A stretch of 64,000 nucleotides of DNA from Allobacillus saliphilus (GTDB taxonomy: Bacteria > Bacillota > Bacilli > Bacillales > Alkalibacillaceae): positions 1 through 64,000 of the forward strand of contig NZ_JAGSIE010000006.1 in NCBI RefSeq assembly GCF_018138385.1. Direction: 5' to 3'. Every line of letters begins with the position of its first letter. Within the stretch, counting starts at the first letter, position 1. The position numbers were made by a program, and so were the translations under genes. Of the stretch, positions 17,584-26,844 are shown piece by piece. Below the pieces are notes generated by a model that worked only from the letters and a program-made list of their open reading frames with translations, was not told the DNA's origin and searched no databases.

Positions 17584-18219
17584 TTAGATTAAAGTAGCTA
17601 CTGAAAAGAAGTGTGTAATCGATCCGGCTAGGACGAATAAATGCCATAAAGCATGGTGATATTTAAAACCTCTCCACATATAGAAAATAGCACCAACTGT
17701 GTAAAGAAGTCCTCCTGCGACAAGAAGTTGCATTCCACTTGTTGTCATATAAGCTGAGAGTGGACTCCACGCTAAGACGATTAGCCATCCCATCAAAATA
17801 TAAAGCAACGTGGAAACATGCATGAATCTTTTCACGAAAAAGATCTTAAAGACAGTCCCTGCAATTGCAAGACCCCAAACAATTCCAAAGAGTGTCCAGC
17901 CGAGACCACCTTTTACAGCAATTAAAACGAATGGAGTGTATGTGCCAGCAATAAAGAAATAAATAGACGAATGGTCTAAAATTTCAAATACATCTTTAAC
18001 ACGTCCTGGTCTTAAACTGTGTAGCAATGTTGATGAGGTATAAAGAACGATTGCTGAGGCGCCAAATATTGAAAATGTGACGACATGCCAAGCCGTTCCA
18101 TTAATTGCTGCAATAATGACTAATAAGACCAACGCAGCAGCACTGAGTAAGATGCCAATGCCGTGGGTGATCGCATTGACCACTTCTTCTTTTTTTGTAA
18201 ATGTGTGTGTTGTATCCAT
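17584..18219 (-). CDS. Hemolysin III (HlyIII/YplQ, PAQR superfamily) membrane protein
   Basis: 211 residues, seven hydrophobic segments. HlyIII/PAQR hallmarks are EEVVNAITHGIGILLS near the N-terminus, the middle DHSSIYFFIAGTYTPF, and the C-terminal HHALWHLFVLAGSITHFF, whose His and Asp residues bind a metal in relatives. Bacillus cereus hemolysin III is haemolytic when expressed in E. coli, but the normal role of this family in Bacillales is unsettled. AAAGGAA precedes the ATG. Probably co-transcribed with the dehydrogenase gene 21 nt upstream. Confidence 0.92.
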   Translation of the reverse strand: MDTTHTFTKKEEVVNAITHGIGILLSAAALVLLVIIAAINGTAWHVVTFSIFGASAIVLYTSSTLLHSLRPGRVKDVFEILDHSSIYFFIAGTYTPFVLIAVKGGLGWTLFGIVWGLAIAGTVFKIFFVKRFMHVSTLLYILMGWLIVLAWSPLSAYMTTSGMQLLVAGGLLYTVGAIFYMWRGFKYHHALWHLFVLAGSITHFFSVATLI

Positions 18220-18240
18220 GGTGAACCATTCCTTTCTCGG

Positions 18241-19440
18241 TTACCCACTAATAGCTTTATACAATTGCTCAAGGTCTTTTTTCGTAAATATTTTGGGCAC
18301 AGGATATAAAGGGTTTGCTTCCCGGTGGGCGCGGGCAATCATTTGTGGTAAATCTTCCGTTTTAATTTCTGAGAAATGATCAGGAATATGCATTCGATGA
18401 TTCAATCGTTTAATTTCCTCAATAAAGCGGTTAGCTTTTTCATCAATTGGATCGGTGTGTTCGCTAACTTGTATAAGTTCTGATAGTTCTGCGAGTTGTT
18501 CATAGACTATTTCTCCATAGTATTGTAACACATATGGCAGGATAATAGCATTCGACAGCCCATGAGGCGTGTTGTAAAATGCGCTTAACGTATGAGCAAT
18601 TGCGTGCACATTACCGACATAAGAGCGGGTAAATGCAAAACCAGCCAGGTAAGAGGCATCGAGCATGTTTTTCCTTGCTTCAAGGTTACTTCCATCTTTA
18701 TAAGCAATAAATATATTTTCAAAAATTAGTTGAATTGCTTTTTTGCTCGCTTCTCGTGTCTCATTTGTTGTACTTTTTCCGATAAAAACTTCGATGGCAT
18801 GTGTCAAGGCGTCCATCCCAGTGGTGGCTGTTAAGTGTGGTGGTAAATTCTTCGTTAACACTGGGTCTAATACAGCAACGTCTGGAATCAATACGGGGTC
18901 CATGATCGGATATTTCTCTTTGCTATCTGGATCTGAAATAACTGCCGCTAAAGTCGCTTCACTACCTGTTCCGGCGGTTGTTGGCACAGCAATGAGAAAG
19001 CTTGTTTTCTTTCGGATTTTCATCAGTCCACGCATGTTGGCAAGTGGTAGATTAGGTCTAGCTAATTTCGCTAAAACGGCTTTCGCACAATCAATCGGTG
19101 AACCACCCCCAAATGCTATAATGGCTTGACAATGATTTTCTTTATACATAGTGTATGCTTCTTCGATATTTGTGATTGTCGGGTTTGGTACCGTACCATC
19201 ATAGATAAAAGGATATATGTTCTCTGTTTCCATTTGTTTGAGAAAAGGATTCATTAATCCAATTTTTGAAATATCTTTATCGGTTACCAACAACAAACGT
19301 TCCATTTTATGTTCAATCAGAAACGGAACAAGTTGATTGATGCCGTTGTTTCTAGAGAAAACTCTTGGTTCTCTCCAAGGAAGGAATTTTGAGACCGAAC
19401 GCAAAACCATTTGATATGTACGACAATATAGTTGGTACAT
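18241..19440 (-). CDS. Iron-containing (group III) alcohol dehydrogenase
   Basis: 399 residues. NAD(P)-binding motif GGGSPIDCAK, the TTAGTGSEAT loop, and metal ligands in DALTHAIE, AIAHTLSAFYNTPHG. These define the Fe-ADH family, which oxidises alcohols or reduces aldehydes. The exact substrate cannot be told. Start: an in-frame TTG at 19461 gives 406 residues but lacks a Shine-Dalgarno. The ATG at 19440 yields MYQLYCRTYQ, the family-like N-terminus; its own ribosome site is weak, so the start is uncertain. Not present at this place in B. subtilis. Confidence 0.88.
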   Translation of the reverse strand: MYQLYCRTYQMVLRSVSKFLPWREPRVFSRNNGINQLVPFLIEHKMERLLLVTDKDISKIGLMNPFLKQMETENIYPFIYDGTVPNPTITNIEEAYTMYKENHCQAIIAFGGGSPIDCAKAVLAKLARPNLPLANMRGLMKIRKKTSFLIAVPTTAGTGSEATLAAVISDPDSKEKYPIMDPVLIPDVAVLDPVLTKNLPPHLTATTGMDALTHAIEVFIGKSTTNETREASKKAIQLIFENIFIAYKDGSNLEARKNMLDASYLAGFAFTRSYVGNVHAIAHTLSAFYNTPHGLSNAIILPYVLQYYGEIVYEQLAELSELIQVSEHTDPIDEKANRFIEEIKRLNHRMHIPDHFSEIKTEDLPQMIARAHREANPLYPVPKIFTKKDLEQLYKAISG

Positions 19441-19524
19441 TTTAAACACCGCTTTCTTCAATTGTTTTCTGAAAAGAATTAATTATTTATTTATTATACA
19501 CGACCCCTTTACTAACTAATATAG

Positions 19525-19554
19525 TTAGGCAAACGAGCTGAAATTCCTTATAAT
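19525..19554 (+). promoter_or_regulatory. Possible sigma-A promoter for rbgA
   Basis: A consensus TATAAT at 19549-19554 lies 40 bp before the rbgA start. The best upstream hexamer, TTAGGC (19525-19530, 18-bp spacing), is poor, so strength is unclear. Confidence 0.45.
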
Positions 19555-19593
19555 GAAAGAAGTAACAGTCAGAGAAGATAGGCAGGTGGAACA

Positions 19594-20442
19594 ATGCAAA
19601 TTCAGTGGTATCCGGGCCATATGGCCAAAGCGAAAAGGGAAGTACAAGAAAAATTAAAGCTTGTTGATTTTGTGATTGAGTTAGTCGATGCAAGAACGCC
19701 GATTTCCTCACAGAATCCCATGCTTCAAGAAATTCTTGGAGAAAAACAGAAACTGGTTGTATTAATGAAAAGTGACTTAGCTGATCCAAAAATTACAGAG
19801 CAATGGGTGAATCATTTCGAAGAGGAAGGCAATATTGCATTATCTGTCGATGTGAACCAGAAAAAAGATATTGAGGAGCTCATCCATAAAGCAAAAGAAT
19901 TAGGTCAAGGTGTCAATGATAAACGTGCCAGTAAAGGGGTGGCGCCGCGTGCAATCCGGGCGATGATTATCGGGATTCCGAATGTTGGTAAATCGACATT
20001 AATTAACCGACTGGCGAATAAAAAACGAGCTGAAGTCGGTGACAAGCCAGGTGTAACGAAAAAGCAACAGTGGATTAAAATTCGCGGTGAATTTGAGTTG
20101 TTGGATACACCAGGAATTTTATGGCCGAAATTTGAGGAGGAAGAAGTAGGGTATAAACTGGCAACGACTGGGTCCATTAAAGATACAATTCTTCATTTGG
20201 ATGAAGTTGTCGTTTTTCTACTGAAATTTTTGAAAGAACATTATCCGACTTTGCTTGAAGAAAGATACGGCCTCGATCTATCAGAAGAAGATGTCGTCAC
20301 TTGGTTTGATGTCATCGGAAAGAAAAGAGGATGCCTCCAAGCTGGCGGTGTTGTCGATTATGAAAAAACATCCGATGTCATTTTACGTGATTTTCGTTCT
20401 GGTAAACTTGGAAGAATTACGATGGACCGGCTGCACGTATAA
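19594..20442 (+). CDS. rbgA: Ribosome biogenesis GTPase RbgA (YlqF)
   Basis: Late-stage 50S assembly factor; its GTPase is activated by the near-mature subunit and it promotes incorporation of L16 and others. 282 residues with circularly permuted GTPase motifs: G4 (MKSD) near 58 precedes G1 (GIPNVGKST) near 127; then GVTKKQQW and DTPGILWP. N-terminus [13 protein letters not shown] is diagnostic. In B. subtilis it directly follows rplS; here about 10 kb intervenes. Confidence 0.97.
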   Translation: MQIQWYPGHMAKAKREVQEKLKLVDFVIELVDARTPISSQNPMLQEILGEKQKLVVLMKSDLADPKITEQWVNHFEEEGNIALSVDVNQKKDIEELIHKAKELGQGVNDKRASKGVAPRAIRAMIIGIPNVGKSTLINRLANKKRAEVGDKPGVTKKQQWIKIRGEFELLDTPGILWPKFEEEEVGYKLATTGSIKDTILHLDEVVVFLLKFLKEHYPTLLEERYGLDLSEEDVVTWFDVIGKKRGCLQAGGVVDYEKTSDVILRDFRSGKLGRITMDRLHV

Positions 20443-20498
20443 ACAAAAAAATAGACTAACCGATATAATCAACAAGAATTCAGTAGTAGGTGAGACCG

Positions 20499-21272
20499 AT
20501 GAAAGAAACAAAAGAAACGATCACGATGATTAAAGAAAAACTATTCAGTGACCATGTGTCGGATGAATGGCTTATTCATATTAAAAATGACGAACGTGTT
20601 GGTGTTCAAAAACTTCTAGAACAATTTGAAAAAAGACAACTGAAGAAACAAGAATTGAAAAAAGCTTTTTATGAAATGATGCAATATGAAAACAAGTTGA
20701 AATCACAAGGGGTGCAGTTAATCGCTGGCATTGATGAAGTCGGACGTGGTCCGATTGCCGGTCCGGTTGTTGCTGCGGCCGTTATTTTACCAGAAGACTT
20801 TTATTTACCGGGTTTGACGGACTCCAAGAAACTAAGCGAACAAAAGCGTGAATCCTTTTTTGATGTTATTACGGATCAAGCAATTGCAGTAGGCTTAGGT
20901 ATAGTAAGTCCGACGGAAATCGACTTGATGAATATCCATCAAGCATCATTGGAATCAATGAAGCGGGCGGTCCATGAGTTATTGATTCAACCAGAACATC
21001 TGTTAATTGACGCAATGAAACTGCCTGATCTCAATTATCCACAAACATCAATCATTAAAGGGGACGCCAAAAGCATCTCAATTGCTGCAGCGAGTGTGGT
21101 GGCAAAAGTCACGAGAGACCGGATGATGAAGGATATTGCTTCTGATTATCCAGGTTATGGATTTGAGAAACATATGGGTTATGGAACGAGAGAACATTTG
21201 GAGGCGTTAAAAACACTCGGCTCAACTCCCTATCATCGGAAGAGCTTTGCCCCAGTAAATCAATTTGTCTAA
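20499..21272 (+). CDS. rnhB: Ribonuclease HII
   Basis: Removes RNA from RNA-DNA hybrids, including single misincorporated ribonucleotides. 257 residues: an N-terminal helical extension of about 70 residues common in Bacillus, then the catalytic core with [12 protein letters not shown] (acidic pair near 79-80), DSKKLSE, LLIDAM and [25 protein letters not shown] (20488-20492) is 6 nt from the ATG at 20499; an upstream GTG is part of that site. Downstream ylqG starts after 15 nt. Confidence 0.96.
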   Translation: MKETKETITMIKEKLFSDHVSDEWLIHIKNDERVGVQKLLEQFEKRQLKKQELKKAFYEMMQYENKLKSQGVQLIAGIDEVGRGPIAGPVVAAAVILPEDFYLPGLTDSKKLSEQKRESFFDVITDQAIAVGLGIVSPTEIDLMNIHQASLESMKRAVHELLIQPEHLLIDAMKLPDLNYPQTSIIKGDAKSISIAAASVVAKVTRDRMMKDIASDYPGYGFEKHMGYGTREHLEALKTLGSTPYHRKSFAPVNQFV

Positions 21273-21287
21273 CGGAGGAAAAAAGTG

Positions 21288-23150
21288 ATGCAACCGAATC
21301 CAATTAATCAACTTTTTCAATCAATCCGTTTGTCTCGGACGGATTCTTCTAAATTGACCGTTCGGACTGGACAAATACTTCCCGCACGCGTTATCAAGTT
21401 CTTACCTGAAAACCGTGCCTTGATGCAAATGAGTGGGAAGCAGATCGTTGGTCAAATTGATACGGAACTTCATGCCAACCAAAAGTATTTAATGCAAGTG
21501 ATGGAAACATCTCCCGCAATTAAAATGAAAGTACTATCACAAAAACCGGCAAATGAGCCTGCTGAACGGATCAACGTGTTAATGCAAACGCTCGGTCTAA
21601 AGCTAACAAAGGCTGACCAAGCGCTATTGCACGAGTTGATGAAACAACAAATTCCACTGTCGAAGGAATCCCTTGGGCAATTATTTGCATTGGGTAAAAA
21701 CGATGCATTTACAACGCGAGCGACAATCCTGTCGGAGATGTTGCTTCGAAGTATGCCGTTGACAGAACAAGTCTATCAGTCTTTATCGAAGCGTTTGAAT
21801 CAACCCATATCAATTAACCAAGTCATTCAGCAGTTGGAAAGCCAAATGATGGAAAGTAAGCAACAAACCGTGAATCAAATCCAACTTGCATCCTCTCTGC
21901 AATTGTTTCGAGGTGAGCGCTCAAACAAGCAAATACTACATACATTCTTGTTTCAAGCATTAAAAGAAGTTGGGAGTGGATCGCAGACAACCTTTCAACT
22001 TTTCAAAAAAGCCGGAGTTATACCTAATCAAACGAGTTATGCCGAATGGTCAGCACATATTAGATCTTGGGCTGCTTCTCAATCAATCAGATTTCAACCG
22101 TCTGGCAATCAATTGCTCAATGGTCAGACCCAGTCGTTACCTTTTTCAATAACGGGTGAAAAAATCTCGGCAAGTATTCAACAGCTGGCGAGCCAACAAT
22201 TAGGCAATTCAAGCAAAAATCTTCAAACCGTTGTCGATATTTTGCAATCTATTCGAAACAACGGAGCCACCACAAAAGAACAAGTACGGATTGTTAACAA
22301 TTTACTGCAAGGGACTTTTTTGGCTAATTTGAAAAAACAACTACCTATCCAGCAGCAAAATGCGTTGGACCAATTGACGAATTCTATTCAGCAACGGTCC
22401 ACGGACGTAGCTGGCTTCCTACGCACAACGAATGGAACACAATTGCTGAACTCATTGACGAGCTTACTCCATTTACAAACAGATGGGGAACAAAGTCGTG
22501 CACTTTTATTTTTTAGAGGAATGACGCAGTTATCAAGTGTCAATGCGCCCACGGTTATGGCGAAATTGTCGAGCTTTATGGAATTAACCCAAGTGGAGAG
22601 TGGAAAGGGAAGGTCGAGTGATTTTCCGAGTATTTTATCACAGCTTCAACAAGTGCAAAGTCAGACCTCTTCAATATCTTTCCAAGCAGCGGCTCAACAA
22701 ATTCAACAGACTCTTCAAGCGATGCATCTATCGATGGAAGCTAATCGTGATTTTATTCAGTTTAGTGCACAACTGCCAAAAGAAATGCTAGGGTTAAATG
22801 AAGATCTTTGGATGGACTTTGAAGGGAAAAAACAAGCAGATGGTACGATTCATCCAGAACAATGTCGAATTATGTTTTATTTAGATCTTCCACATCTAAG
22901 CAATATCATTATTGATATGCAAGTGATTAATCGAATGGTCGATGTAACAATCTATCATCAAGATCCTAAATCGATTCGTTCAATCGTACATCATTACGAG
23001 CAGAATTTGAGAGTTGGTCTGCAAGGGGTAGATTATCAATTCACTGGCCTTCATTTGAAAGAGTTGCAAGGAAAATCAAAAGAGCTTCCTATGGATGTTT
23101 TTCCTTCTACTTCGTTAAAACAAGGTGAGGGGATTGATTTTAAAGCATGA
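21288..23150 (+). CDS. ylqG: YlqG, FliK-like hook-length-control related protein
   Basis: 620-residue Gln/Ser/Leu-rich protein at the YlqG position between rnhB and ylqH. The N-terminal part carries a small beta segment (LTVRTGQILPARVIKFLP) and a long helical Q-rich middle. The C-terminal 110 residues (CRIMFYLDLPHLSNIIIDM, then VDVTIYHQDPKS and GVDYQFTGLHLKEL) resemble the FliK C-terminal domain. Function unknown. GGAGG sits 6 nt before a GTG (21285) and 9 nt before the ATG at 21288; ATG is used. The stop overlaps ylqH by ATGA. Confidence 0.8.
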   Translation: MQPNPINQLFQSIRLSRTDSSKLTVRTGQILPARVIKFLPENRALMQMSGKQIVGQIDTELHANQKYLMQVMETSPAIKMKVLSQKPANEPAERINVLMQTLGLKLTKADQALLHELMKQQIPLSKESLGQLFALGKNDAFTTRATILSEMLLRSMPLTEQVYQSLSKRLNQPISINQVIQQLESQMMESKQQTVNQIQLASSLQLFRGERSNKQILHTFLFQALKEVGSGSQTTFQLFKKAGVIPNQTSYAEWSAHIRSWAASQSIRFQPSGNQLLNGQTQSLPFSITGEKISASIQQLASQQLGNSSKNLQTVVDILQSIRNNGATTKEQVRIVNNLLQGTFLANLKKQLPIQQQNALDQLTNSIQQRSTDVAGFLRTTNGTQLLNSLTSLLHLQTDGEQSRALLFFRGMTQLSSVNAPTVMAKLSSFMELTQVESGKGRSSDFPSILSQLQQVQSQTSSISFQAAAQQIQQTLQAMHLSMEANRDFIQFSAQLPKEMLGLNEDLWMDFEGKKQADGTIHPEQCRIMFYLDLPHLSNIIIDMQVINRMVDVTIYHQDPKSIRSIVHHYEQNLRVGLQGVDYQFTGLHLKELQGKSKELPMDVFPSTSLKQGEGIDFKA

Positions 23151-23431
23151 AAAAGTTTATGCCAAATCGAAAGTCAGCCATTGCTCTACGTTATGATGGT
23201 GAAGCGGAAGCAGCACCAAAAGTCATTGCAAAAGGCCAGGGCTTATTAGCTGAAGAAATATTGCAGCGAGCAGCTACTGAAGATATTCCCGTACACGAAG
23301 ACCCAGCGCTTATTGAGTTAATGAGCCACTTAAATATTAATGAAAAAATACCGGAAGAATTATATCAAGCCGTCGCCGAAGTATTCGCTTATATTTATCG
23401 AATTGATCAAAAAATGACAAAAACCAAGTAA
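23147..23431 (+). CDS. ylqH: YlqH, FlhB C-terminal-domain-like protein
   Basis: 94 residues that align with the end of this window's FlhB: AIALRYDGEAEAAPKVIAKG against SIALKYDEEKSDAPLVVAKG, and IPEELYQAVAEVFAYIY against IPEEFYQAVAEVLAYVY. It lacks the membrane half, and the autocleavage motif NPTH is replaced by NRKS at its very start. It therefore resembles a free FlhB-CC fragment. Translationally coupled to ylqG (ATGA overlap). Known as a conserved Bacillus gene without a firm role; an export-related function with YlqG is inference. Confidence 0.88.
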   Translation: MKKFMPNRKSAIALRYDGEAEAAPKVIAKGQGLLAEEILQRAATEDIPVHEDPALIELMSHLNINEKIPEELYQAVAEVFAYIYRIDQKMTKTK

Positions 23432-23447
23432 TTTGGCGAATGTTCTT

Positions 23448-23475
23448 TTGAATGATACAATTTTTTATGTATAAT
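23448..23475 (+). promoter_or_regulatory. Sigma-A promoter for sucCD
   Basis: TTGAAT (23448-23453), 16 bp, TATAAT (23470-23475), about 55 bp before the sucC start. The gap to sucC has no terminator visible, so some read-through from ylqH is possible. Confidence 0.7.
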
Positions 23476-23529
23476 AAGACCAGCATGGTTTTCTTATAGC
23501 TAGAGATATTATCGATGGGAGGATGTAAC

Positions 23530-24690
23530 ATGAACATTCATGAGTATCAAGCGAAAGAAATTTTCCGCGAGTACAATGTGGCAGTTCCAAATAGTAAAGT
23601 AGCTTTTTCTGTTGATGAAGCTGTTGAAGCTGCAAAAGAATTGACGACAGATGTGAAAGTCGTTAAAGCACAAATCCACGCTGGTGGACGCGGGAAAGCC
23701 GGTGGTGTCAAAATCGCCAAAAACCTAGATGAAGTGAAGCAATACGCTGACGAAATCCTAGGCAAAACATTGGTGACACACCAAACTGGCCCAGAAGGAA
23801 AAGAAGTTAAACGTTTATTGATTGAAGAAGGATGCGACATCAAGAATGAATACTATCTAGGTGTTGTCCTTGACCGTGCTACTTCCAGTGTCGTTATGAT
23901 GGGATCGGAAGAAGGCGGAACGGAAATTGAAGAAGTGGCAGCTGAAACGCCAGAGAAAATTTTCAAAGAGGTTGTTGACCCAGTTGTAGGTCTAAGCCCT
24001 TATCAAGCAAGAAGACTTGCCTTCAATATGAACATCCCGAAAGAATACGTTGGTAAAGCTGTTAAGTTTATGATGAGCCTTTACAAAGTATTTGTCGAAA
24101 AAGATTGTTCAATTGCTGAAATCAACCCACTAGTAACTACTGGTGACGGTGAGGTTATTGCGCTTGATGCGAAATTGAACTTTGATGATAACGCATTATT
24201 CCGTCAGAAGGATATTCAAGAGCTACGTGATTTGGACGAAGAAGATGAAAAAGAAATCGAAGCTTCCAAATATGACTTAAGCTATGTAGCACTAGATGGA
24301 AATATCGGTTGTATGGTAAACGGCGCTGGTCTTGCAATGTCTACAATGGATATTATCAAGCATTATGGCGGCGAACCGGCTAACTTCCTTGATGTTGGGG
24401 GAGGCGCTACAACTGAGAAGGTAACTGAAGCATTCAAGATTATTCTATCTGACCAAAACGTAAAAGGAATTTTTGTCAATATCTTCGGTGGAATTATGAA
24501 GTGTGATGTCATTGCTGAAGGTGTTGTCGAAGCAACAAAACAAGTTGGTCTTGAAATGCCACTTGTCGTTCGTTTGGAAGGTACAAACGTTGATCAAGGG
24601 AAGAAAATTTTGGATGAATCTGGATTGAATATTACTTCAGCAGAATCAATGGCTGATGGTGCAAATAAAATTGTATCTCTAGTCAAATAA
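23530..24690 (+). CDS. sucC: Succinyl-CoA synthetase beta subunit (ADP-forming)
   Basis: TCA-cycle enzyme that makes ATP from succinyl-CoA; the beta subunit carries the ATP-grasp nucleotide site and succinate pocket. 386 residues: N-terminus [15 protein letters not shown], the ATP-grasp [27 protein letters not shown], and [19 protein letters not shown] (23517-23522) is 7 nt from the ATG at 23530; an upstream in-frame ATG overlaps that site. sucD follows 16 nt later. Confidence 0.98.
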   Translation: MNIHEYQAKEIFREYNVAVPNSKVAFSVDEAVEAAKELTTDVKVVKAQIHAGGRGKAGGVKIAKNLDEVKQYADEILGKTLVTHQTGPEGKEVKRLLIEEGCDIKNEYYLGVVLDRATSSVVMMGSEEGGTEIEEVAAETPEKIFKEVVDPVVGLSPYQARRLAFNMNIPKEYVGKAVKFMMSLYKVFVEKDCSIAEINPLVTTGDGEVIALDAKLNFDDNALFRQKDIQELRDLDEEDEKEIEASKYDLSYVALDGNIGCMVNGAGLAMSTMDIIKHYGGEPANFLDVGGGATTEKVTEAFKIILSDQNVKGIFVNIFGGIMKCDVIAEGVVEATKQVGLEMPLVVRLEGTNVDQGKKILDESGLNITSAESMADGANKIVSLVK

Positions 24691-24706
24691 GAAAGGACGG
24701 TCGAAC

Positions 24707-25612
24707 ATGAGCGTATATGTAAATAAAGATACAAAAGTTATTGTTCAAGGAATCACAGGCTCAACAGCCCTTTTTCATACGAAACAAATGCTTGAATATG
24801 GTACAAAAATTGTCGGCGGTACTTCACCAGGTAAAGGTGGACAAGAAGTAGAGGGAGTACCTGTCTTTAATACTGTTGAAGAAGCGGTTAAAGAAACTGG
24901 AGCGAATGCTTCAGTCATTTACGTACCGGCTCCATTCGCGGCAGATGCAATTCTAGAAGCTGTAGACGCTGAATTGGATTTGGTTATTTGTATTACTGAA
25001 CATATTCCTGTTTTGGATATGGTTAAAGTTAAAAGAGCGATGGAAGGTTCGAAAACTCGTCTTGTCGGACCGAACTGCCCAGGTGTGATCACGCCAGATG
25101 AATCTAAAATCGGCATCATGCCAGGCTATATCCACAAAAAAGGCCACATCGGCGTCGTTTCCCGTTCTGGTACATTGACTTATGAAGCGGTTCATCAGCT
25201 TTCAACAGAAGGCTATGGTCAATCTACAGCTGTCGGTATTGGTGGAGACCCAGTAAACGGAACAGATTTCATCGATGTACTAAAAGCTTTCAATGAAGAC
25301 CCAGAAACAGAGGCAGTTGTCATGATTGGTGAAATCGGCGGAACAGCTGAAGAAGAAGCTGCTGAGTGGGTGAAAGCGAATATGACGAAGCCAGTCGTTG
25401 GATTCATTGGTGGTGCTACAGCTCCTCCAGGAAAACGTATGGGCCACGCTGGTGCGATTATCTCTGGCGGTAAAGGTACAGCAGATGAGAAAAAACGCAT
25501 TATGAAAGAAAGCGGAATTGCTGTAGCTGAAACACCAGCAGATATTGGTGAAACAATGATTAAAGTTCTTGAAGAAAAAGGACTTGCCGAAAAATGTAAA
25601 ACGGTTCAATAA
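24707..25612 (+). CDS. sucD: Succinyl-CoA synthetase alpha subunit
   Basis: Binds CoA and carries the phospho-histidine intermediate. 301 residues with Rossmann motif [14 protein letters not shown], CoA-binding [23 protein letters not shown], and the catalytic-His loop [15 protein letters not shown] near 245. AAGGACGG precedes the ATG. With sucC it forms the alpha2beta2 or alpha-beta enzyme. Terminated 8 nt downstream. Confidence 0.98.
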   Translation: MSVYVNKDTKVIVQGITGSTALFHTKQMLEYGTKIVGGTSPGKGGQEVEGVPVFNTVEEAVKETGANASVIYVPAPFAADAILEAVDAELDLVICITEHIPVLDMVKVKRAMEGSKTRLVGPNCPGVITPDESKIGIMPGYIHKKGHIGVVSRSGTLTYEAVHQLSTEGYGQSTAVGIGGDPVNGTDFIDVLKAFNEDPETEAVVMIGEIGGTAEEEAAEWVKANMTKPVVGFIGGATAPPGKRMGHAGAIISGGKGTADEKKRIMKESGIAVAETPADIGETMIKVLEEKGLAEKCKTVQ

Positions 25613-25620
25613 GTAATTAG

Positions 25621-25660
25621 GTTGAGTCCAGATGAATCGTCTGGGCTCAACTATTATTCT
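25621..25660 (+). terminator. Intrinsic terminator after sucD
   Basis: 12-bp stem GTTGAGTCCAGA / TCTGGGCTCAAC (one G-U), 7-nt loop, followed by TATTATTCT. The T tract is interrupted, so strength may be moderate. Confidence 0.75.
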
Positions 25661-25782
25661 ACGAAATAACCTTCAAATTTCCCCAGCATTTACTAATCCA
25701 AGTTTTATAGATTACAATCACAAGCGTATTTTGTGTTTTATTAAAATTAAATAATACCTACCCTCAAAGGAGCCACTGTTCA

Positions 25783-26661
25783 ATGCAAATAAACCCCTCA
25801 TTTGAACTGTATCATTTGCTATCTCATCCAAAAATAACACGAAAAAAAGTGCAAAATTATTTATTGACAGACCCTTCACTCGAACGATTGCATACACTCC
25901 ATTGGAAAGACCTCATCCAACTACTTCAATTGACAACCCATGAAGCCAAATCACTATATGAACACTTCAGAAATCGTCCTCAACGACAAAGATCCGCTCG
26001 ACAATATAGCATGTTACGCCCGATAACAATTTATGACACTGATTATCCACATTCTTTAGCTACCATACCAGATCCCCCATTAATCCTTTATGCACGAGGA
26101 AATCGTAGTCTTCTTCGTGGTATTCATTTAAGTGTGATCGGTTCACGAAAACCTTCCTCCACTGCAAAAAATAAAATAAATTTATTACTTCCCCCACTCA
26201 TCGAGAAATCTGTCACAATCGTCAGTGGCCTCGCCTATGGAATTGATGGAATGAGCCACCAATTGACATTAAATCAACAAGGGAAAACCATTGCTGTTTT
26301 AGCTTTTGGATTCAATCATATTTATCCGAAGGCCCATACGTCGTTGTATCGTGCAATTGAGAGAAATGGTTTGTTATTGACCGAGTACCCACCTGATGTG
26401 AAGCCGAATCGTTGGCAATTTCCTGAACGAAACCGTATTATTAGCGGGCTGAGTCAAGCGACATTGATTATTGAAGCCACTAAACGCAGTGGGACAATGA
26501 TTACTGCAGACCAGGCACTTGAGCAAGGGAAGGATGTTTTTGTTGTTCCTGATTCAATTTTCTTGCCAGAAGCAGAAGGTTGCCTTAAGCTTTTGCAGGA
26601 GGGAGCAATCCCTATTACAAGCCCGCAAGACTTAATGGATTGGTGGAACAAAATAAGTTAA
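25783..26661 (+). CDS. dprA: DNA processing protein DprA (Smf)
   Basis: Protects incoming single-stranded DNA during transformation and loads RecA. 292 residues: an N-terminal helical SAM-like region (1-75) and the Rossmann-like DprA core with VIGSRKPSS, VSGLAYGIDGMSH, LAFGFNHIYP, FPERNRIISGLSQATLIIEA and SGTMITADQALEQGKDVF. No C-terminal winged-helix domain, as in B. subtilis. AAAGGAG precedes the ATG. A 183-bp gap to topA contains its own promoter-like sequence. Confidence 0.96.
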   Translation: MQINPSFELYHLLSHPKITRKKVQNYLLTDPSLERLHTLHWKDLIQLLQLTTHEAKSLYEHFRNRPQRQRSARQYSMLRPITIYDTDYPHSLATIPDPPLILYARGNRSLLRGIHLSVIGSRKPSSTAKNKINLLLPPLIEKSVTIVSGLAYGIDGMSHQLTLNQQGKTIAVLAFGFNHIYPKAHTSLYRAIERNGLLLTEYPPDVKPNRWQFPERNRIISGLSQATLIIEATKRSGTMITADQALEQGKDVFVVPDSIFLPEAEGCLKLLQEGAIPITSPQDLMDWWNKIS

Positions 26662-26786
26662 GAATTTTCATTGAAAGAACCAAAAAATGAAAAATCGGTT
26701 TGACAAACAGGTAGAAAGTATTTAATAATGAATGAGATTTATCAACGCAGAATACGGATAATACATGTGAAAGGTCAATTAGTGTA

Positions 26787-26817
26787 TTGACTAGACTTTT
26801 AAAAAATAAACTAAAAT
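26787..26817 (+). promoter_or_regulatory. Possible topA promoter
   Basis: TTGACT (26787-26792) and TAAAAT (26812-26817) with a long 19-bp spacer, about 28 bp before topA. Hexamers are good but the spacing is not. Confidence 0.35.
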
Positions 26818-26844
26818 AGAAAACCTCGCAGGAGGACTGAATAT

